A stretch of DNA of 64,000 nucleotides from Ornithinibacillus xuwenensis (lineage in GTDB: Bacteria; Bacillota; Bacilli; Bacillales; Amphibacillaceae). A program made the translations under genes and the position numbers. The stretch spans positions 868,001-932,000 of the forward strand of contig NZ_JBDIML010000001.1 in assembly GCF_039614845.1 (NCBI RefSeq), read 5' to 3'. Under the pieces are notes generated by a model. The model was not told where the DNA came from, searched no databases, and saw only the letters and a program-made list of their open reading frames with translations. Shown one piece after another: positions 26,375 through 35,929 of the stretch; within the stretch, counting starts at the first letter, position 1; every line of letters begins with the position of its first letter.

Positions 26375-26998
26375 CTACGCCACCTTTCCCATTAGGTATA
26401 CTACTGTAAAGATGAATACCCAAACAACATCAATAAAGTGCCAATACAAACTGAATGTATTAAACTTTGGTGCATTATAAAGGTTTAAGCCACGTTTTGC
26501 ATTGCGAATCATTAAAGCAGATAACCATAAAAGACCAAATAGAACGTGTCCTCCATGAAATCCAACTAATGTATAGAATGCAGAACCAAATGCAGATGAG
26601 CGGAACGTGAAATGCTCACCATGAATATAATGATAGAACTCATAGATTTCACATCCAAGGAATACTAAACCAAGAAGTCCTGTAATTCCTAACCAAAGCT
26701 GCATTTTCTTAAAGTTATTATTTTTCATATGATACATTGCATATACACTAGTTAAAGAACTAGTCAATAATAGCATTGTCATCAGGAATACTAATTCTAA
26801 ACCAAAAAGCTCCTCTGAAGTAGGTCCACCAGCTGTGGAGTTCTTTAAAGCTAAATACGTACCAAATAGGCTGGCAAATAGAACTGTTTCCCCGCCTAGG
26901 AAGAACCATAATCCTAGGAATTTGTTTTTCCCTTCAAGGGTTGCCTTTTCAGGGTTATGTGGCATTGTTTCTGGGTTTAAGGAATGATCGTGACCCAT
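26375..26998 (-). CDS. ctaE: CtaE, cytochrome caa3 oxidase subunit III
   Basis: 207 residues, five membrane helices. LGLWFFLGGETVLFASLFGTYL, LVGFHGGHVLFGLLWL and LYWHFIDVVWVFIFTVVYLMG are conserved subunit III segments (the WHFxDxVW motif). I place the start at 26998 with GGGAGG nine bases upstream, giving MGHDHSLNP. The longer frame would overlap ctaD further. The start codon lies one base beyond the ctaD stop, so translation is coupled. Confidence 0.95.
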   Translation of the reverse strand: MGHDHSLNPETMPHNPEKATLEGKNKFLGLWFFLGGETVLFASLFGTYLALKNSTAGGPTSEELFGLELVFLMTMLLLTSSLTSVYAMYHMKNNNFKKMQLWLGITGLLGLVFLGCEIYEFYHYIHGEHFTFRSSAFGSAFYTLVGFHGGHVLFGLLWLSALMIRNAKRGLNLYNAPKFNTFSLYWHFIDVVWVFIFTVVYLMGKVA

Positions 26999-26999
26999 A

Positions 27000-28850
27000 T
27001 TAGTCAGCCTCCCTTTCAAGTTCTTCTTTTGAAATATGATAACCTAAATCATCTTTCAATGAACGAGCTAACATACTTCCTAATGCAATTGCCATACCAC
27101 CAAATAGTAGGATATAAGCTAGGTTCGTATCATTATGGTAAATGAATCCAAACCCTGCAATGAAGAATCCTAACGACATAATAAATGGAATGATAGAACC
27201 GTTTGGCATATGGATGTCACCCACTGGTTCAGCTGGTGTCATCTTGCCATTTCCTTCTGTTTTCTCAATCCATAGTGGATCAAGTCCGCGAACTAATGGA
27301 AGCTGTTTAAAGTTATAATATGGAGTTGGTGATTTAACAGCCCATTCCAATGTACGTCCACCCCATGGATCTTGTGGTGACGGTTCTTCTTTAAACCAAG
27401 AATAGAATGCATTAATTAGGAAGACAATGACACCAAATGCCATAAAGAAGGCACCAATTGTACTAATTAAGTTCCCAGTATCCAGTCCTTGCTCATCTAA
27501 GAATACCCAGTAACGACGTGGCATCCCCATTAAGCCTAAGAAGTGTTGAATAAAGAATGTTAAATGGAAACCAATAAAGAATGTCCAGAAAGCAAGCTTT
27601 CCTAATTTTTCATTTAGTACTCTTCTAAAGATTAATGGCCACCAATAATGTAAGCCAGCTAAGATACCAAATACTACCCCACCTACAATTACATAGTGGA
27701 AGTGTGCGACAACAAAGTAAGAATCATGGTATTGATAATCGGCAACTGAAGTTGCTAGCATAACACCAGTCATACCACCAATAGTAAAGGAAGGTATGAA
27801 TGCTAATGACCATAGCATCGCAGAATTAATCGTAATACTTCCGCCCCATAACGTTAAGAGCCAGTTAAAGATTTTAATACCAGTCGGCACTGCGATTGCC
27901 ATTGTGGCAACAGCAAAGATAGAGTTGGCAACTGGTCCCATACCTACTGTAAACATGTGGTGGGCCCATACCATAAAGCCTAGAAATGCAATTAATATTG
28001 TCGCAAATACCATTGCGGTATACCCAAATAGACGCTTTTTAGAGAATGTAGCGAAAATCTCACTAAAGACCCCAAATGCCGGTAAGATTAAAATGTAAAC
28101 TTCTGGGTGACCGAAAATCCAGAATAAGTGTTGCCAAATTATTCCGTTACCACCTAGTGTTACATCAAAGAATGCCGCATCAAACATACGATCAAACATT
28201 AGTAAGAATAAACCAACTGTTAAAGCAGGGAAAGCAAATAAAATTAATACACTAACAACAAATGTTGTCCATGTGAACAAAGGCATACGCATGTATGTCA
28301 TACCAGGTGCACGCATATTTACGATGGTAACAAGGAAGTTAATACCACCCATTAGCGTTCCTGCACCAGATATCTGTAGTCCTAATACATAATAATCAAC
28401 TCCATGCCCAGGCGATTGAGTTGATAATGGTGAATAAGCTGTCCAGCCGGCATCTGGCGCACCAGTTAACCAACTTACATTAAGCATGATTCCACCAAAT
28501 AAGAACAACCAAAAACCCAATGAGTTTACAAATGGAAACGCAACATCACGTGCTCCTATTTGCAATGGCATGACTGCGTTCATGAGCCCTAGTAACAACG
28601 GCATCGCCGCTAAGAAAATCATCGTTGTCCCATGCATTGTAATCATTTCATTGTATAAGCCAGCAGAGATAAAATTATTTTCTGGCTGAATTAATTGAAT
28701 ACGAATTATTAGCGCTTCTAACCCACCGAGTAGGAAAAAGAAACCACCTGCATAAATATATAGCTTACCTATTTTTTTATGGTCAACAGTAGTTAGATAA
28801 TCCCAGAGAGCGGCAGTGAAGCTTTTATTCTGAGTAGTTGCTATACTCAC
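27000..28850 (-). CDS. ctaD: CtaD, cytochrome caa3 oxidase subunit I
   Basis: Catalytic subunit that reduces O2 and pumps protons, carrying low-spin heme, heme a3 and CuB. The 616 residues contain the expected twelve helices plus extra C-terminal ones. Heme/CuB ligand regions seen: MITMHGTTMIF, WIFGHPEVYILILPAFG (His-Pro-Glu-Val-Tyr, CuB ligand and crosslinked Tyr), MVWAHHMFTVG (two CuB histidines) and VVAHFHYVIVGG (heme histidines). Length and C-terminal extension are typical of Bacillus caa3 CtaD. It follows ctaC by 46 bp. Confidence 0.98.
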   Translation of the reverse strand: MSIATTQNKSFTAALWDYLTTVDHKKIGKLYIYAGGFFFLLGGLEALIIRIQLIQPENNFISAGLYNEMITMHGTTMIFLAAMPLLLGLMNAVMPLQIGARDVAFPFVNSLGFWLFLFGGIMLNVSWLTGAPDAGWTAYSPLSTQSPGHGVDYYVLGLQISGAGTLMGGINFLVTIVNMRAPGMTYMRMPLFTWTTFVVSVLILFAFPALTVGLFLLMFDRMFDAAFFDVTLGGNGIIWQHLFWIFGHPEVYILILPAFGVFSEIFATFSKKRLFGYTAMVFATILIAFLGFMVWAHHMFTVGMGPVANSIFAVATMAIAVPTGIKIFNWLLTLWGGSITINSAMLWSLAFIPSFTIGGMTGVMLATSVADYQYHDSYFVVAHFHYVIVGGVVFGILAGLHYWWPLIFRRVLNEKLGKLAFWTFFIGFHLTFFIQHFLGLMGMPRRYWVFLDEQGLDTGNLISTIGAFFMAFGVIVFLINAFYSWFKEEPSPQDPWGGRTLEWAVKSPTPYYNFKQLPLVRGLDPLWIEKTEGNGKMTPAEPVGDIHMPNGSIIPFIMSLGFFIAGFGFIYHNDTNLAYILLFGGMAIALGSMLARSLKDDLGYHISKEELEREAD

Positions 28851-28896
28851 AAAATAAACCTCCCTTTTCCATCTTCCATCCCAAATCTAAATCAGA

Positions 28897-29949
28897 TTAG
28901 TTACCTGCATCTTCAGTAGTAATTTCAGAAGGCTTTAATTGTAATAGATAATCGGCAATTAAAGCAGCATCTTCTTCACTAAGTTCTGGATATTTACCAG
29001 TCATATTATTTCCAGGCTTAATTGATTCAGGGTCTAGTAACCATTCAATAAGTTTGTCTTTTGTCATTTCTTCTACTCCAGCAAGCTTAGAACGCTCTCC
29101 GAAGTTCGTTAAGTTAGGACCAACCTGTACTGGCGAAGATCCAACCGCGTGACAAGCAATACAATTATTTTCCTCGAATAATGCTCTACCATCAACAGCA
29201 GTTTGTGTCTCTGGCTGAGTTTCTGGATCAAAGTTTTGTAAATCAGCTACCCATTGATCAAACTCTTCTTGACTAACGACTACAATTTTGAAATCCATCA
29301 GTGAGTGTGAAGGTCCACATAGCTCAGCACATTTCCCCCAATACACCCCTTCTTCATATGCCTCGATATATAACGTGTTTTCATTCTCAGGGTTTACGTC
29401 CATTTTACCGGAAAGCGTAGGAACCCAAAGTGAATGGATTACGTCAGAGGATTTCATATTAAGGTATACTTTTTGGCCAACAGGAATGTACAAGTCTTGA
29501 CTCGTTTGAATCTCTTGACCTTCATAATTAAAATGCCACCAATATTGGTTACCTGTTACAGTTACATTTAATGAATCCTTCGCTTCTGTTTCATCAGCTA
29601 ACTTAAATGTATAAATAATTGTTGGCACCGCGATTATGATAATTAAAATTATCGGAATAACTGTCCAAACTGTTTCTAATGTTTTATTTCCTTCAACTTG
29701 TTTTGGTACAAAATCCTCTTGACCTTTCTTTTTACGGAAACGCACAAGAGCAATTGTAAAGATAACCATTACAATCAGAAGAACAAATAACATTATTACA
29801 GTAGGTAAAATTATTAGATCCAAAGATTTTTCTGCACCATAACCTTTAGGGTCTAAAGCTGTTAAGTTTTCCATACCACAGGCTGATAGAAATAACGCTA
29901 CCAAGCTTAACAGGGATAATACCTTAAATTTTCCCATCCAACCTTTCAT
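28897..29949 (-). CDS. ctaC: CtaC, cytochrome caa3 oxidase subunit II with fused cytochrome c domain
   Basis: 350 residues. A lipoprotein signal with lipobox LSAC (about 21-24) and two membrane helices are followed by a CuA domain (WWHFNYEGQEIQTS, then CAELCGPSHSLM with the two CuA cysteines, His and Met). A C-terminal cytochrome c domain carries heme-binding CIACH at 263-267 and an axial methionine candidate in NNMTGKYPELS. The covalent heme c domain defines a caa3-type oxidase that takes electrons from cytochrome c. GAGAGGTATG precedes the ATG. Confidence 0.98.
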   Translation of the reverse strand: MKGWMGKFKVLSLLSLVALFLSACGMENLTALDPKGYGAEKSLDLIILPTVIMLFVLLIVMVIFTIALVRFRKKKGQEDFVPKQVEGNKTLETVWTVIPIILIIIIAVPTIIYTFKLADETEAKDSLNVTVTGNQYWWHFNYEGQEIQTSQDLYIPVGQKVYLNMKSSDVIHSLWVPTLSGKMDVNPENENTLYIEAYEEGVYWGKCAELCGPSHSLMDFKIVVVSQEEFDQWVADLQNFDPETQPETQTAVDGRALFEENNCIACHAVGSSPVQVGPNLTNFGERSKLAGVEEMTKDKLIEWLLDPESIKPGNNMTGKYPELSEEDAALIADYLLQLKPSEITTEDAGN

Positions 29950-30012
29950 GTATTCATACCTCTCTTTCTATAATTCCTTCCTTATATATGTTAATTAGTA
30001 AGGATATCGTTT

Positions 30013-30957
30013 CTAAAAGGGTAATTCAATTGTGACAATCGCCATCGTTAAAAACATAATAACTAAATAGTTCAAGGAATAAACAAAAATCTTATTTGCC
30101 CATCCCATATCATCTTTAGTAAGAAATCCCCTTAGTCCAATTACAAGCCAACCAATATTTAATAAGCTTGCAACACATAAAAATATCGGTCCTAAAGAGA
30201 AAAGTAAAAATGGTAATGGCAACAGACAAGCAATATAAATGACAATTTGTCTCTTGGTAAACTCAAATCCATATACTACTGGAAGCATTGGTACACCTGC
30301 ATAACGATATTCTTCTGTCTTCTTCATTGCTAGTGCAAGAAAATGTGGTGTTTGCCATACAAACATCAATAAGAACAATGCAACTGGAACAATATGTATA
30401 CTTGGTTCAATTGCGGCCCAGCCTATTAGCGGTGGAACAGCTCCTGAAAAACTACCTACAATAGTATTCAATGTATACCTTCTCTTTGTCCACATTGTGT
30501 ACAAAATGACATAGACAAACCACCCAAACATTGCAATTAATGCTGCCTCAATTGTCGTAAACACTAATAAGAGGAAGCCTATTGCAGTTGAAGATAATCC
30601 GAGCACTAATATCGTTTGCATCGACAAAGTTCCTGTGACTGTTGGACGAGTCTTCGTTCGAGTCATTAATGGATCAATGTCAGCATCATACCAATTGTTT
30701 AAGATACACCCACCAGCGATGACAAATGCCGTACCAGAAAGCGTTAGCAAAAGGATTTGCCAATTTTCTCGAAAAGCAGCATCTGTAAAGTGAAGTGCTA
30801 ATAAGAATCCAGTGAATGCAGTAATCAAATTAGAATTTACAATACCAACCTTAATTAGTGCTTTCACATCACTTATTATAGTTGTTTCGCTTTTTAGTCC
30901 CGTTGATACATTAGCATCTCCCATAATTTGTGAGGAAGTCGTTTCTGCATTATCCAT
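30013..30957 (-). CDS. ctaB: CtaB, protoheme IX farnesyltransferase (heme O synthase)
   Basis: UbiA-family membrane prenyltransferase that makes heme O from heme B, the first step to heme A. The 314 residues have about nine helices. NNWYDADIDPLMTRTKTRP (the NxxxDxxxD metal/pyrophosphate site) is near 117-135, and the second site is around TEEYRYAGVPMLP. First gene of the ctaBCDEF transcript, divergent from ctaA. GAAGGGGGG precedes the ATG. A cre-like site lies about 120 bp upstream. Confidence 0.97.
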   Translation of the reverse strand: MDNAETTSSQIMGDANVSTGLKSETTIISDVKALIKVGIVNSNLITAFTGFLLALHFTDAAFRENWQILLLTLSGTAFVIAGGCILNNWYDADIDPLMTRTKTRPTVTGTLSMQTILVLGLSSTAIGFLLLVFTTIEAALIAMFGWFVYVILYTMWTKRRYTLNTIVGSFSGAVPPLIGWAAIEPSIHIVPVALFLLMFVWQTPHFLALAMKKTEEYRYAGVPMLPVVYGFEFTKRQIVIYIACLLPLPFLLFSLGPIFLCVASLLNIGWLVIGLRGFLTKDDMGWANKIFVYSLNYLVIMFLTMAIVTIELPF

Positions 30958-31504
30958 CGTGTATATCCCCCCTTCAACTCCCTAATAAAAAGGGACATAT
31001 TAAATAAGCATACTTCATTTCATACTACTTGTTAATATTCCCCTAAAGTATGCTAACTATAATGCTAATTGTATCACGGTTTCCGTTTACAATCTATTTG
31101 CCCACAGGTAATATAATGCGATATCTTTCATAACTTCTGACAATTTCGTGAATTTCATAATAAAAATAAATAAAAGGCTAAACCGCCTTCAAATACCTAT
31201 TGTACATATGTAAATGTCAACTTACTTAGTCAGAAGAATGAACTATTTTGCAGAATATCCCCTATACTATTTCTAGCAGACAATGAAAAACATTGCAAGG
31301 TTTTTTTCTTATTTTATGTTGTTGCTATCGTATTTAAGGTATAGTTTAACAATTCTGTGTCAATTCATGATTTCTCTATAAATTTAATTGATTTCTAGTA
31401 TAGAAAAAGCTTATCATTGAGAGTGGAATAAAAAATAGAAACGTGAATCGTACTAACACAATTCCTTTAATTGTAACAACTAGAATAAAGTGAGGATTGA
31501 ACAG
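30958..31504. other. ctaB-ctaA divergent control region
   Basis: About 547 bp of AT-rich DNA between divergent genes. It contains the cre-like sequence listed separately. In the ctaB leader there is an inverted repeat AGCATACTT / AAGTATGCT (near 31008-31016 and 31045-31053). Several -10-like sequences (TATACT near 31263, TATAGT near 31342) point towards ctaA, but none has a convincing -35. ResD control is known for this locus in B. subtilis but I could not assign ResD sites. Confidence 0.4.
31078..31092 (-). promoter_or_regulatory. cre-like site (CcpA) upstream of ctaB
   Basis: Minus strand TTGTAAACGGAAACC matches the cre consensus WTGNAARCGNWWWCA at 14 of 15 positions, differing only in the last base. 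Catabolite repression of the cta genes by CcpA is known in B. subtilis. The site lies about 120-135 bp upstream of the ctaB start, overlapping its likely promoter region. Confidence 0.5.
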
Positions 31505-32455
31505 ATGATTAAAACATTAAAATGGCTAGCGGTGCTCGCTACTATCGGAATGGTTTTTGTCTTAATTGGTGGTGCACTCGTAACAAAAACTGAGTCTGGT
31601 GATGGTTGCGGTGATAGTTGGCCATTATGTAAGGGTGAGCTGGTACCTTCCGAAATAGATTTTGAATTGGTAATCGAATTGAGTCATCGATTAGTGTCTG
31701 GATCAGTCGGTATAGTGGTACTACTATTGGCATATCTATCTTGGAAGCATATCGGACATATTCGTGAAGTAAAGTTTCTTGCAATCCTATCCGTATTTTT
31801 TCTCGTACTACAAGGACTAATTGGTGCTGCAGCTGTAATCTGGGCACAATCTGACTTTGTACTTGCAGCACATTTCGGTATTTCACTTATTTCATTTGCT
31901 GCAATCTTTTTATTAATGTTACTTATATTTGAAATTGACAAGAAATTTGATGCAGCTTCTCTAGTCATTAAGAAGAAGCATCGAGTAGAGATTTATGCTC
32001 TGACAATCTATACATTAATCGTAGTATACACTGGTGCACTAGTAAGACATGCAAACGCCAACTTAGCTTGTGGTGATTGGCCATTTTGCACGAATACTAC
32101 TCCATTTAATTTTTCGACCTTTAGATTTGAGCAATGGGTTCAGATGGGGCATCGTCTCGCTGCAGGAATCTTATTTTTGTGGACGCTAACACTATTTATT
32201 AGGATAATGAAAGATTATCGTCATAGTAAAGTCATGATTGGCGGTTGGATCGTAACGTTTTCATTAATATTACTACAGGTCTTCTTTGGGGCCATGATAA
32301 TCTTTACGATGTTAAATCTTGGAATCGCATTACTGCATGCACTAGTGATTACGTGCTATTTTGGTATGTTAAGCTACTTCATCCTTTTATCAACCAGAAG
32401 CGCACTAATGGAACGAAGGAACCAAAAACCAGACGAATTAGCAAACATTAAATAA
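31505..32455 (+). CDS. ctaA: CtaA, heme A synthase
   Basis: Oxidises the heme O methyl group to give heme A. About 316 residues and eight membrane helices in two four-helix halves. Cysteine pairs occur in each half, in GCGDSWPLCKG and LACGDWPFCT. The conserved histidines lie in LSHRLVSG, AAHFGIS, MGHRLAAG and LLHALVI. I place the start at the ATG at 31505, because GTGAGG is nine bases upstream and would otherwise be the GTG start at 31490 without its own binding site. Divergent from ctaB. Confidence 0.96.
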   Translation: MIKTLKWLAVLATIGMVFVLIGGALVTKTESGDGCGDSWPLCKGELVPSEIDFELVIELSHRLVSGSVGIVVLLLAYLSWKHIGHIREVKFLAILSVFFLVLQGLIGAAAVIWAQSDFVLAAHFGISLISFAAIFLLMLLIFEIDKKFDAASLVIKKKHRVEIYALTIYTLIVVYTGALVRHANANLACGDWPFCTNTTPFNFSTFRFEQWVQMGHRLAAGILFLWTLTLFIRIMKDYRHSKVMIGGWIVTFSLILLQVFFGAMIIFTMLNLGIALLHALVITCYFGMLSYFILLSTRSALMERRNQKPDELANIK

Positions 32456-32485
32456 CAGGTAGCAGAAAATTTTCTGCTACCTGTT
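32454..32485. terminator. bidirectional terminator between ctaA and pycA
   Basis: A 32-bp perfect palindrome (AACAGGTAGCAGAAAA and its complement) followed by a T-rich run on the plus strand. It begins at the ctaA stop and ends three bases before the pycA stop. Confidence 0.85.
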
Positions 32486-32488
32486 TTA

Positions 32489-35400
32489 TTATTCAAATTC
32501 AATTAGTAAATCATTAACAGCGATTGTGTCACCATCTTGAACATGAATCGCTTTTATTACACCAGTAAATGGCGCCTGAACAGTTGTTTCCATTTTCATT
32601 GCTTCTGTAATGAGTAAATGATCGCCTTTTTCAACATGCTGCCCCTGTTCACAGGTAACCTTAAGAACAGTTCCTGGCATTGTTGCACCAATTTGCTTTT
32701 CATTGGTCTTAGATGCCTTTGGTCTTGTTGTTACTTGAGTTTGCACACTATGATCTCGAATATTGACTTGCCTTGCTTGCCCATTAAGCTCAAAGTAAAC
32801 AACTCTAGTTCCATCTTCTCTAGGCTCAGAAATAGAAACCAGTTTAACGATTAACGTTTTACCCTGCTCAATCTCCACCTCTATTACTTCACCTATTTTC
32901 ATGCCGTAGAAGAATGTCGGTGTATCTAAAACAGATACGTCACCATATGTCTCATAGAACTCATGATAGTCCATAAATACTTTTGGATACAGGGCATAGG
33001 CAATCATATCAAAGCTTGTAACATGTCGATTCAATGACTTGAATAAGGATTCTTTAAGGTGCTCGAAGTTAATTGGATCTAGTAGCTTACCCGGTCTCTC
33101 AGTAATTGGTTTTTTACCCTTTAGAATGATTCGTTGTAGTTCTTTTGGAAAACCTTGATAAGGTTGGCCAAGATAGCCACTAGCAAACTCTACTACAGAA
33201 TCCGGGAAGTCAATCGTTTCACCTTTGTCATAAATATCGTCTTCAGATAAATTATTCTGCACCATAAACAATGCCATGTCACCAATCACCTTGGAGGATG
33301 GTGTAACTTTAACAACATCACCAAACATATCATTCACACGACGATACATTGTCTTAACCTCATTCCAACGTTCGCCTAAGCCAACTGCTTTAGCTTGCTG
33401 TCTTAAATTACTATACTGTCCTCCAGGCATTTCATGTTCATATATCTCCGTATGAGGAGATTTCATACCACTTTCAAATTCTTTATAATATTCTCGGATA
33501 TCTTCCCAGTAATGAGAAAGCTTCTCATAGGAGCCAATGTTCATCTTCGGCTGACGCTCTTTACCATCTAGAGCATGGTATAGCGTTTGTGCACTAGGTT
33601 GTGAAGTTAATCCTGCCATTGGGCCGCATGCAACATCCACCACATCAACTCCAGCATCAATAGCTCGAGCATACGTATATACACCATTGCCACTCGTATC
33701 GTGCGTATGTAAATGAATTGGAATTTCTACGGTTTCTTTCAATTCCGTTATTAATTGATACGCAGCCTCCGGTTTAAGTAATCCCGCCATATCCTTAATA
33801 CCTAAAATATGTGCACCGGACTCTTGGAGCTCTTTCGCAAGATTTTTGTAATATGCTAAATTGTATTTTGTCCGATTAGGATCTAAAATGTCGCCGGTAT
33901 AACAAATGGCAGCTTCCGCAATCTTATGATTATCTCGAACTGCTTGAATCGCAGGTTTCATTCCTTCCACCCAGTTTAAGCTATCAAATATACGGAAAAC
34001 ATCAATACCACCATTAGCGCTCTTTTGGACAAATTCTTCAATTAGATTATCTGGATAATTCTTATAACCAACAGCATTACTTGCTCTAAGCAGCATTTGC
34101 AACAATACATTAGGCATCTTTTCTCGTAACTTTAATAATCTCTCCCAAGGATCTTCCTTAAGAAAACGGTAAGCAACATCAAAAGTAGCTCCTCCCCACA
34201 TTTCAACCGAGAAAAGGTTTGGAAGAAGACGTGAAGTCGGCTCCGCAATTTTCACCAAATCCTTAGTTCTTATTCGAGTCGCCAATAATGACTGATGTGC
34301 ATCACGGAACGTAGTATCTGTTAATAATACTTCATTCTGGGTCGTCAACCACTTTGCTAATCCTTCTGGCCCTTGCTCATCAAGTATCTGTTTTGTGCCG
34401 CTTTGTAAATCAAGATGATCAACTTTTGGAACCTTCACTTCATCAAATGTTGGTTTATTTTTGTTCGGCATTCCTTCATAACCATTAACGGTCGTATGTC
34501 CAATGAAAGAAAGCATTTTCGTACCGCGGTCCTTCCGCTTAGGAAAAACAAATAATTCCGGAGTTTCATCGATAAAGGTTGTATTATATTCTCCTGTAAC
34601 AAATTGCTTGTGTACCATTACATTCTCAAGAAACGGAATATTGGTTTTAATTCCCCTAATTCGGAATTCCTTTAAATTGCGGACCATTTTTTGAACAGCT
34701 TGCTCAAAGGTTAGTGCCCACGTAGATACCTTAACAAGTAATGAATCATAATGTGGCGACACCTCTGCCCCTTGGAATCCATTACCAGCATCAAGACGCA
34801 CCCCAAATCCGCCACCAGTACGATAAGCCATTATCTTACCTGTATCAGGCATAAAATTATTTAATGGGTCTTCTGTTGTTACACGAGATTGAATTGCATA
34901 CCCTTGTGTCGAAATGTTTTCTTGTCGCGGAATTCCAATTGAAGAATCATGTAGATTTTGACCATCCGCTACTTTTATTTGTGTTTGTACAATATCAACA
35001 CCCGTGATTAGTTCGGTAATGGTATGTTCCACCTGTACGCGTGGATTTACTTCAATAAAGTAAAATTGATCGTTTTTTACCAAGAACTCTACAGTTCCTG
35101 CGTTAAGATAGCTTACATTTTCCATTAATTTAACTGCCGCATTGCAGATTTCTTCTCGTAGCTCTGAAGGTAGTGAAAGACTTGGAGCAACTTCAACTAA
35201 TTTTTGATGTCTTCTTTGAATCGAGCAATCACGTTCATATAAATGAACAATATTTCCGTGATCATCTCCAATAATCTGAACTTCTATATGCTTAGGCTGT
35301 TCTATTAATTTTTCAACATAAACCTCATCATTTCCAAACGCTGCTTTAGCCTCTGACTTTGCTCGCTCGTAACTGTCACGTAAACTGGTCGCATGGCGAA

Positions 35401-35929
35401 CAATACGCATCCCACGTCCGCCACCACCTAGAGAGGCCTTAATTATAATTGGAAAACCATGCTTTTCTCCAAATGCTTCTACTTCTTCTAAAGAATGGAC
35501 AGGACCATCACTACCTGGTATAACTGGTAGTCCAGCTTGAATGGCTTGAGTTCTTGCTCTGACTTTATCCCCAAACATATGTAAGTGCTCACTTGTAGGG
35601 CCAATAAAAATAATACCTTCTTCTTCGCATCGTCTAGCAAACTCAATATTCTCTGATAAGAAACCGTAACCAGGATGAATGGCATCTACTCCAACTCTTT
35701 TTGCGATTTCAATAATGCCTTCAATGTCTAAGTATGCATCAATTGGTTTTTTTCCTTCACCAACCAAATATGCCTCATCTGCTTTATAACGATGATAGGA
35801 CCCAAGGTCTTCCTTCGAATAAATTGCTACTGTTCGTAAATTAAGCTCTGTGCATGCCCTAAAGACACGAATAGCAATTTCACCACGATTAGCAACTAAT
35901 ACTTTGTTAATCCTATTTAACTTGACCAT
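32489..35929 (-). CDS. pycA: PycA, pyruvate carboxylase
   Basis: Biotin- and ATP-dependent anaplerotic enzyme making oxaloacetate from pyruvate and bicarbonate. The 1146 residues have the expected order: biotin carboxylase (about 1-455; KASLGGGGRGMRIV is the glycine-rich ATP loop), carboxyltransferase (about 530-800; TFRDAHQSLLATR, with metal-binding LHTHDTSGNG), PYC/OADA domain, and C-terminal biotinyl domain with EAMKME and the biotinylated lysine near 1112. Start ATG follows AAAGGAGG. The first 13 bases overlap the end of ftsW, so expression is probably coupled. In B. subtilis the c-di-AMP receptor DarB binds this enzyme. Confidence 0.98.
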   Translation of the reverse strand: MVKLNRINKVLVANRGEIAIRVFRACTELNLRTVAIYSKEDLGSYHRYKADEAYLVGEGKKPIDAYLDIEGIIEIAKRVGVDAIHPGYGFLSENIEFARRCEEEGIIFIGPTSEHLHMFGDKVRARTQAIQAGLPVIPGSDGPVHSLEEVEAFGEKHGFPIIIKASLGGGGRGMRIVRHATSLRDSYERAKSEAKAAFGNDEVYVEKLIEQPKHIEVQIIGDDHGNIVHLYERDCSIQRRHQKLVEVAPSLSLPSELREEICNAAVKLMENVSYLNAGTVEFLVKNDQFYFIEVNPRVQVEHTITELITGVDIVQTQIKVADGQNLHDSSIGIPRQENISTQGYAIQSRVTTEDPLNNFMPDTGKIMAYRTGGGFGVRLDAGNGFQGAEVSPHYDSLLVKVSTWALTFEQAVQKMVRNLKEFRIRGIKTNIPFLENVMVHKQFVTGEYNTTFIDETPELFVFPKRKDRGTKMLSFIGHTTVNGYEGMPNKNKPTFDEVKVPKVDHLDLQSGTKQILDEQGPEGLAKWLTTQNEVLLTDTTFRDAHQSLLATRIRTKDLVKIAEPTSRLLPNLFSVEMWGGATFDVAYRFLKEDPWERLLKLREKMPNVLLQMLLRASNAVGYKNYPDNLIEEFVQKSANGGIDVFRIFDSLNWVEGMKPAIQAVRDNHKIAEAAICYTGDILDPNRTKYNLAYYKNLAKELQESGAHILGIKDMAGLLKPEAAYQLITELKETVEIPIHLHTHDTSGNGVYTYARAIDAGVDVVDVACGPMAGLTSQPSAQTLYHALDGKERQPKMNIGSYEKLSHYWEDIREYYKEFESGMKSPHTEIYEHEMPGGQYSNLRQQAKAVGLGERWNEVKTMYRRVNDMFGDVVKVTPSSKVIGDMALFMVQNNLSEDDIYDKGETIDFPDSVVEFASGYLGQPYQGFPKELQRIILKGKKPITERPGKLLDPINFEHLKESLFKSLNRHVTSFDMIAYALYPKVFMDYHEFYETYGDVSVLDTPTFFYGMKIGEVIEVEIEQGKTLIVKLVSISEPREDGTRVVYFELNGQARQVNIRDHSVQTQVTTRPKASKTNEKQIGATMPGTVLKVTCEQGQHVEKGDHLLITEAMKMETTVQAPFTGVIKAIHVQDGDTIAVNDLLIEFE

